From positions 271,001 through 335,000 of the forward strand of contig CAJNDS010002277.1 of assembly GCA_905221605.1 (NCBI GenBank): a stretch of 64,000 nucleotides of DNA, given 5' to 3'. The notes beneath the pieces are model-generated. The model had not been told where the DNA came from. It ran no database searches and was given only the letters and a program-made list of their open reading frames with translations. Origin of the DNA: Symbiodinium natans. Lineage: Eukaryota > Sar > Dinophyceae > Suessiales > Symbiodiniaceae. The position numbers and the translations under genes are program-made. Every line of letters begins with the position of its first letter. Position 1 is the stretch's first letter. This document shows positions 58,408 through 64,000 of this stretch, one piece after another.

Positions 58408-58594
58408 GCAATGATCTCCAAATCCCCTAGAATTACGCTTGTATTATGAATAGCGCTTGGCACTAGCTAGGACCTCCCGGCGCGGCTGTGTTGGAACGGC
58501 GAAGTGATAGCTATGTCGAGCGTTAGCTTAGGGAATCTACGCCAACCATTGGGGCGGATTGTTGGCGGAGCAACAATGAGTGTGTCGGTTGGTC
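58408..58594. other. Sequence flanking the assembly gap
   Basis: No recognised gene. It continues the segment to the left and ends at the N run. Confidence 0.4.
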
Positions 58595-58694
58595 NNNNNN
58601 NNNNNNNNNNNNNNNNNNNNNNNNNNNNNNNNNNNNNNNNNNNNNNNNNNNNNNNNNNNNNNNNNNNNNNNNNNNNNNNNNNNNNNNNNNNNNN
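58595..58694. other. Assembly gap (100 N)
   Basis: Exactly 100 N, the usual placeholder for a scaffold join of unknown length. Features on the two sides should not be assumed to be physically adjacent. Confidence 0.98.
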
Positions 58695-59184
58695 GTGTGT
58701 GTGTGTTGTGTGTTGTGTGTGTTGTGTGTGTGTTGTGTGTGTTGTGTGTGTTGTGTGTGTTGTGTGTGTTGTGTGTGCTGTGTGTGCTGTGTGTGCTGTG
58801 TGTGCTGTGTGTGCTGTGTGTGCTGTGTGTGCTGTGTGTGTTGTGTGTGCTGTGTGTGTTGTGTGTGTTGTGTGTGTTGTGTGTGTTGTGTGTGTTGTGT
58901 GTGTTGTGTGTGTTGTGTGTGTTGTGTGTGTGTGTTGTGTGTGTTGTGTGTGTTGTGTGTGTTGTGTGTGTTGCGTGTGTTGTGTGTGTGTGTTGTGTGT
59001 GTGTGTTGTGTGTGTTGTGTGTGTTGTGTGTGTTGTGTGTGTTGTGTGTGTTGTGTGTGTTGTGTGTGTTGTGTGTGTTGTGTGTGTTGTGTGTGTTGTG
59101 TGTGTTGTGTTTGTGTGTGTTGTGTGTGTTGTGTGTGTTGTGTGTGTTGTGTGTGTGTGTGTGGGTGTGCGTGTGTTGTTGTGT

Positions 59185-59243
<59 letters not shown>

Positions 59244-59250
59244 GTTTTAA
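58695..59250. repeat. TG-rich array (GTGTGTTGT)
   Basis: About 555 bp made of GTGTGTTGT and GTGTGCTGT units that change into pure (GT)n at about 59190-59240. It reads as Cys-Val repeats in all plus frames and Thr-His repeats on the other strand; none is a gene. Confidence 0.95.
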
Positions 59251-59285
59251 AGGTGCTCTTGTGTTGTCCTTGTTCAGACGCACTG

Positions 59286-61395
59286 CTCTTTGCCTCCTTC
59301 TGCGTTTGTGTTGCTTTTGATCCAGCATTTGCCTCTCTTTTTGAGGTGTTCCTCTTTTCTCCTATGCCTGGGCAGAAGGTAAAACTTCGTCCGCTACCTT
59401 GGTTTTATTTCCGTTTTCATTGTTCTTTGCGTCCTTTGTCGTTTCTCTGGGTTTTGATCAAGCATTTGCCTGTGTTTTTGAGGTGTTCTTCTTTTGTCCT
59501 GTGCCTGGGTGGAGATAGAGGTCCGTCACCTTGTTGCTTTTATTTCCGTTTGCATTGCTGTTTGCAAGCTTGTTCGTGTTTCTTGGCAGAGCATTTGCCT
59601 ATGTTTTTGGGCTGTTCTCCTTTTGTTATGCCTGGGTAGGAGAGAAACTCCATGACCTATTTTGCTGGTATTTCTGATTTCATTGTTCTTTGCCTGCTTC
59701 TGCGTTTGTGTTGACATTTGTTCCAGCATTTGCCTCTCTTTTTGAGGTGTTCCTCTTTTCTCCTATGCCTGGGCAGGACATATGCCTGGGCAGGAGGTAA
59801 ACCTCCGTCCGCTACTTTGGTTTTATGTCCGTTTTCATTGTTCTTTGCGTCCTTTGTCGTTTCTCTGGGTTTTGATCAAGCATTTGCCCGTGTTTTTGAG
59901 GTGTTCTTCTTTTGTCCTATGCCTGGGTGGGAGATAGAACTCCGTCACCTACATTGCTTTTATTTCCGTTTGCATTGCTGTTTGCATGCTTGTTCTTTTT
60001 TGGCATAGCATTTGCCTATGTTTTTGGGCTGTTCTCCTTTTAATTTGTTCTGCCTGAGTAGGAGAGAAACTCCGTGACCTATTTTGCTTGTATTTCTTTC
60101 TGATTTCATTGCTCTTTGCCTCCTTCTGCGTTTGTGTTGCTTTTGATCCAGCATTTGCCTCTCTTTTTGAGGTGTTCCTCTTTTCTCCTATGCCTGGGCA
60201 GGAGGTAAAACTCCGTCCGCTACCTTGGTTTTATTTCCGTTTTCATTCTTTGCGTCGTCCTTTGTCGTTTCTCTGGGTTTTGATCAAGCGTTTGCCTGTG
60301 TTTTTGAGGTGTTCTTCTTTTGTCCTATGCCTGGGCGGGAGATAGAACTCCGTCATCTACATTGCTTTTATTTCCGTTTGCATTGCTGTTTGCATGCTTG
60401 TTCGTGATTTTTGGCATAGCATTTGCCTGTGTTTTTGAGCTGTTCTCCTTGTCATTTGTTCTGCCTGAGTAGGAGAGAAACTCCGTGACCTATTTTGCTT
60501 GTATTTCTGATTTCATTGCTCTTTGCCTCCTTCTGCGTTTGTGTTGCTTTTGATCCAGCCTTTGCCTCTCTTTTTGAGGTGTTCCTCTTTTCTCCTATGC
60601 CTGGGCAGGAGGTAAAACTCCGTCCGCTACCTTGGTTTTATTTCCGTTTTCATTGTTCTTTGCGTCCTTTGTCTTTTCTCTGGGTTTTGATCAAGCATTT
60701 GCCTGTGTTTTTGAGGTGTTCTTCTTTTGTCCTATGCCTGGGCGGGAGATAGAACTCCGTCACCTACATTGCTTGTATTTCCGTTTGCATTGCTGTTTGC
60801 ATGCTTGTTCGTGATTTTTGGCATAGCATTTGCCTGTGTTTTTGAGCTGTTCTCCTTGTCATTTGTTCTGCCTGAGTAGGAGAGAAACTCCGTGACCTAT
60901 TTTGCTTGTATTTCTGATTTCATTGCTCTTTGCCTCCTTCTGCGTTTGTGTTGCTTTTGATCCAGCATTTGCCTCTCTTTTTGAGGCGTTCCTCTTTTCT
61001 CCTATGCCTGGGCAGGAGGTAAAACTCCGTCCGCTACCTTGGATTTATTTCCGTTTTCATTCTTTGCGTCCTTTGTCGTTTCTCTGGGTTTTGAGCAAGC
61101 ATTTGCCTGTGTTTTTGAGGTGTTCTTCTTTTGTCCTATGCCTGGGTGGGAGAAAGAACTCCGTCACCTACGTTGCTTTTATTTCCGTTTGCATTGCTGT
61201 TTGCATGCTTGTTCGTGTTTTTTGGCATAGCATTTGCCTATGTTTTTGAGCTGTTCTCCTTTTAATTTGTTCTGCCTGAGTAGGAGAGAAACTCCGTGAC
61301 CTATTTTGCTTGTATTTCTGATTTCATTGTTCTTTGCGTGCTTCTTCGTTTCTGTTGTCTTTGCTCCATCGTTTGCCTATGTTTTTGAGGTGTTC
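59286..61395. repeat. Higher-order satellite, ~407-bp trimeric units
   Basis: Five head-to-tail units. The marker CTTTGCCTCCTTCTGCGTTT (or a close variant) recurs at about 59288, 59688, 60114, 60521 and 60928, giving spacings of 400, 426, 407 and 407 bp. Each unit contains three related monomers of about 135 bp sharing CATTTGCCT, TTTTTGAG[GC]TGTTC, TGCCTGGG and ACTCCGTC motifs. Corresponding monomers of different units match much better than neighbouring monomers within a unit, which defines a higher-order repeat. The 426-bp spacing reflects a short local duplication near 59770-59790. The open frames through it repeat with the array and are not genes. Confidence 0.9.
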
Positions 61396-62291
61396 GTCAT
61401 GTCGGGCGTGTGACCCCAACCAACCCGCTTCGTGAACCTCGCGCGCCGTTTGAAGCCTCGCTTCCAAACGCTCTTCTGACCGACCCCTGGCTCGCAATCC
61501 AAACTTTGCCGTTGTGCTGCTCGCAAGGCTAAATGCCCTGGATTAGCCGAAGGATTTGAGCCATGGGGGCCCTTCTAAGGGAGCATAGGGCACCGGGATT
61601 CGGTGGAATTTGGAATCTGCCACTTTGACGCTTAGAACAAAGCAAAAAAGGCCCGACTCAACAGGACGTATAGAACAACGCAAAACGCAAGTTTTAAAAC
61701 TTCCTCCTCCGCCGGTCTTTGGGTCGGTCGCCCGCTTCTCCCACCCTCCGCCGGTCCTTGGGTCGGTCGCCCTGTTTTTGCAGGATCCGCGTTGGTTCTC
61801 GGGGCGCCGGTTGCCCCGGGGGGTCCTTGGGTCCCCCTCCCGTGGGCCTTTATGCAAGCACATGGGGACAGATTCTAAATTCATCTAGGTTTTTCTAGTT
61901 GGGGGGGCTGCCCTGCTTGGTCCCTTCCTGGGACCCTGCAGGGGCCCCACAAAACTGATACGGAGTTACAGGTAAACTTAACAAATTTGTATTTTTCTTT
62001 CCTCGCTCACTTGCCCGCAGCCGCCTCAAGGGTCAGGAATCCTATCAGAGTGCCCAGCCTAGGTATGCACAGTAGGACACTCTGAGGCTGTACAGTCTGT
62101 ACATGAACGAAGCCATGCCGCCAAACACCCACACCACCCGAACCCCACATCACCCCAACCACCCACATGACCCGAACCACCAAGACCGCCCCAAGCCACC
62201 CGCCCCCTGAGCCACCCACGCTGACGAGCCGCCATCCGCACCGCCCGCCACCAGTGTGAAGGCGCCCCCCTCTCCCAAAAGGCTGCGAACT
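61396..62291. other. Mixed low-complexity sequence
   Basis: Includes a 38-bp direct duplication (61708-61773) and a C/A-rich block (62110-62260) of CACCC and CCACCC units. No gene was recognised. Confidence 0.45.
61708..61773. repeat. 38-bp direct duplication
   Basis: TCCGCCGGTCTTTGGGTCGG... is repeated as TCCGCCGGTCCTTGGGTCGG... 38 bp downstream. Confidence 0.8.
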
Positions 62292-62311
62292 AGCCCTAAA
62301 CCCTAAACCCT
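62292..62311. repeat. Interstitial telomere-type repeat (CCCTAAA)
   Basis: Two and a half CCCTAAA units. Confidence 0.75.
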
Positions 62312-62772
62312 CATAGCGTCATCCCTGCAAAGGGCGCCCAAATCCTCCAACTACCCCAAGCTGCCCAAGCCGAAGCCACCCAAGAAACTCCCTAAGCCCT
62401 GAGGCACCCTAAAATGGCGGGGGGTGGGGTCGGCGGCACTGGCGGTAGCCATTAAATATGAAACCTGCAACTTGTCTGACACCTACACCTCGTGCTACAG
62501 CTTCGGATCAGCCACGCATGGCCCCCGAAAGCCTTGCGCGAAAAGCCCGCCGTCCACGGAAATGATCTGCCAAGAAACTTCAGGCAATTGTTCTCAACTC
62601 TTGCAGACAGTTTCAAGGACTTTACGTTTGACATGACCATGCATGGAAAAGGGGTTCAGGATTGATGCTTTGGGTCTTCAGAGCCAAAACATTGCTGCCT
62701 GCTGCGATTGCAGAAAGGTTCAGCCTGCGTCTTAAGTTGCGAGTGGCTGCTGGGAGAAGATAAGAAGGTTGG
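62312..62772. other. Spacer, nothing recognised
   Basis: No recognisable gene. Confidence 0.4.
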
Positions 62773-62858
62773 AACTTGAGATGTTCCCCTTCTACTATAA
62801 CAGGTGGTACCATAATCCCTATTAAGGACTCTTAGTATAAGGGGGAGCATCCCAAGTT
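62773..62858. mobile_element. Foldback (hairpin) element, copy 1
   Basis: AACTTGAGATGTTCCCCTTC at the left is matched by the reverse complement of the right end (AACTTGGGATGCTCCCCCTT). The right arm continues into TATACTAAGAGTCCTTAATA on the minus strand, a motif shared with the copies at 63362 and 63622. The left arm diverges internally. It is 86 bp long and has no coding capacity. Confidence 0.7.
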
Positions 62859-62935
62859 GAAGCAACTGTGCAGATTGCGTTGGCAACCATTGTGCATAAA
62901 GTCTAAGGGCCGCTATCATCCAGGGCCAAGGCAAG

Positions 62936-63030
62936 CCCTAAAACCCTAAGACCCTAAGACCCTCAAACCCTTAAGGTTTCCCTAAACCCTATTATAAACC
63001 CTACACCCTAAAACCCTTAAACCCTTAACG
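62936..63030. repeat. Interstitial telomere-type repeat, degenerate CCCTAAA
   Basis: Units CCCTAAAA, CCCTAAGA, CCCTCAAA, CCCTTAAA and CCCTAAA over about 95 bp. Confidence 0.85.
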
Positions 63031-63141
63031 CTCTTCCGTTAGACTAAGGGTTCAAGTCATGCTAGTGCCTTCGTCCAAGGCACCCCGGCATTCACTCAAA
63101 GACGCGAAAGAAAATCCCTCAAGTGCTTGTCCGGCTGAGTC

Positions 63142-63219
63142 GAAACCCCTAACCCCCTAACCCCTAAGCCCTAAACCCCAAACCCCAAACCCCAAACCCT
63201 AAACCCTAAACCCTACCCC
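63142..63219. repeat. Interstitial telomere-type repeat (CCCTAAA/CCCCAAA)
   Basis: About ten units drifting from CCCCTAA through CCCCAAA to CCCTAAA. Confidence 0.85.
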
Positions 63220-63361
63220 AATGCCATGAGAAACTTCAACCATGACCCTCGAAATTGAGCGTTGAACCCGGCCCTCACTGCACTGCCTGACCCGTGATGT
63301 ACGCAGCTGCCGGCATGCCTGTGCTGGAAGAGAAGCACTGCACCCTGAAAACTCTCATCCC

Positions 63362-63464
63362 TTTGGATGTTCCCCCGTATACTCACAGTCCTTATTAGGG
63401 ATTCTCACAGGGAGTACTGTAATGCTTAGTAAGGACTGTGAGTAGAAGAGGGAACATCCCAAAC
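63362..63464. mobile_element. Foldback (hairpin) element, copy 2
   Basis: The best-preserved copy. Left arm TTTGGATGTTCCCCCGTATA then CTCACAGTCCTTA is matched, with few mismatches, by the reverse complement of the right arm (TAAGGACTGTGAGTAGAAGA then GGGAACATCCCAAA). The centre, about 30 bp, holds AGGGAGTACTGTAAT. A transcript would fold into a hairpin of about 35 bp. Confidence 0.8.
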
Positions 63465-63537
63465 TTGTCCCCTTTTACGCCCTGCCCGGCGTCCCTGAAG
63501 ATCCAGTGTGGCACAACTCAAAACATTCCGAAAAGCG

Positions 63538-63570
63538 GGGGTTTTTAGGGTTTTAGGGTTTAGGGTTGAG
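63538..63570. repeat. Interstitial telomere-type repeat (TTTAGGG)
   Basis: Units TTTTTAGGG, TTTTAGGG, TTTAGGG. The orientation is reversed relative to the patches at 62.3-63.2 kb. Confidence 0.8.
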
Positions 63571-63621
63571 GGTGGGTCCCTTTCAGGGACTTCTCCTCTA
63601 CGTGGGATAGAAAGGGGCACC

Positions 63622-63718
63622 TTGGGATGTTCCCCCTTATACCAAGAGTCCTTAAAAGAGGGACCATAGTAGGGAGTACTGAAACCCTATTAAGGACTGT
63701 TAGTATAAGGGGAAGGGG
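63622..63718. mobile_element. Foldback (hairpin) element, copy 3
   Basis: Left arm TTGGGATGTTCCCCCTTATA then CCAAGAGTCCTTAA pairs with right arm TTAAGGACTGTTAGTATAAG then GGGAA. The outer right end has changed to AGGGGTACCCC. The internal AGGGAGTACTGAAA matches the centre of copy 2, confirming common origin. Confidence 0.75.
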
Positions 63719-63845
63719 TACCCCTATTTTGGGAAATACCATTTCGAGACCCAGCTGCAGAGGAAGGCCACCGCCCCTGCTGTGTCCTCGGGCTCGCCGA
63801 GGCGGGACAGTGGTGTGACCTTGGTGTGGTCCCAAGGCCCAAAAG

Positions 63846-63938
63846 TTAGGTTGTAGGGTTGTAGGGTTGTAGGGTTTAGGGTTTAGGGTTCAGGGTTTAG
63901 GGTTTAGGGTGTAGGGTTTAGGGTTTAGGGTTCAGGGG
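63846..63938. repeat. Interstitial telomere-type repeat (TTTAGGG)
   Basis: About 13 units: first GTTGTAGG variants, then TTTAGGG with TTCAGGG and TGTAGGG variants. It is the longest near-perfect telomere-type run in the window. Confidence 0.9.
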
Positions 63939-64000
63939 GATTCCGGGAACCTGGGACAACAAAAAAACACGCAAGGGAGCCTTTCTTAGGCTGATCAAGG

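Noticed and set aside
58504-59639. Long open frames across the gap and TG array (Cys-Val or Thr-His repeats)
   Set aside because: They arise from N bases and dinucleotide repeats that contain no stop codons in any frame.
60088-61249. Repeated about 85-115 codon frames (hydrophobic, Phe/Leu/Cys-rich)
   Set aside because: They recur with exactly the 407-bp satellite period, have no domain, and are explained by the T-rich repeat.

Overview
The window reads as nuclear DNA of a eukaryotic alga, most likely a dinoflagellate (Symbiodiniaceae-like). The evidence is sparse coding, many interstitial copies of the TTTAGGG/CCCTAAA telomere-type heptamer, a Ty1/copia polyprotein of the large domain-rich kind common in dinoflagellate genomes, and short exon-like pieces of a PDZ-like domain typical of that lineage. 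There are no bacterial operons, rRNA genes, CRISPR arrays or clear tRNA genes. No complete dinoflagellate spliced-leader relict was found. The organism call is an inference.

Layout. 0-21 kb is mostly non-coding, with one plausible acidic-protein ORF (627-1115) and scattered simple and minisatellite repeats. 21.8-24.5 kb holds the clearest host genes: two tandem, same-strand, intronless paralogs encoding small membrane-anchored RING-H2 proteins. 24.5-34.5 kb shows nothing recognisable. 34,541-43,573 is a complete, apparently very young Ty1/copia retrotransposon: 309-bp LTRs that look identical, a 5-bp target-site duplication, a primer-binding site and one 2,794-codon open frame. 43.6-57.2 kb is again mostly non-coding, with candidate exons of a PDZ-like gene near 55-55.7 kb and a weak minus-strand coding candidate near 48 kb. 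57.2-58.6 kb changes character: a C-rich low-complexity block, a 265-bp terminal-inverted-repeat element, and an AT-rich stretch holding a minus-strand coding relict whose stop codons look like C-to-T damage. A 100-N scaffold gap follows. From 58.7 kb to the end the DNA is repetitive: a TG array, a higher-order satellite (about 407-bp units of three about 135-bp monomers), and a terminal area of telomere-like runs interleaved with three copies of a small foldback (hairpin) element.

Most notable is the retrotransposon. Between protease and integrase its open frame carries a segment with the H-x-D...H...R signature and strand pattern of a 2-oxoglutarate/Fe(II) dioxygenase, followed by a segment resembling a degenerate SAM-methyltransferase (E-F-G-G-P and G-P-C motifs). 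Just upstream, about 0.7-0.8 kb is open in two frames at once. The +1 frame looks like the real protein (Lys/Ala-rich, then a C/H/CxxC possible zinc site), begins at a strong-context GCCATGG and ends in a TGATG stop/start overlap with the dioxygenase-like part. This suggests recoding or re-initiation, or a pair of compensating frameshifts.

Most calls rest on motif reading by eye. No database search was possible.
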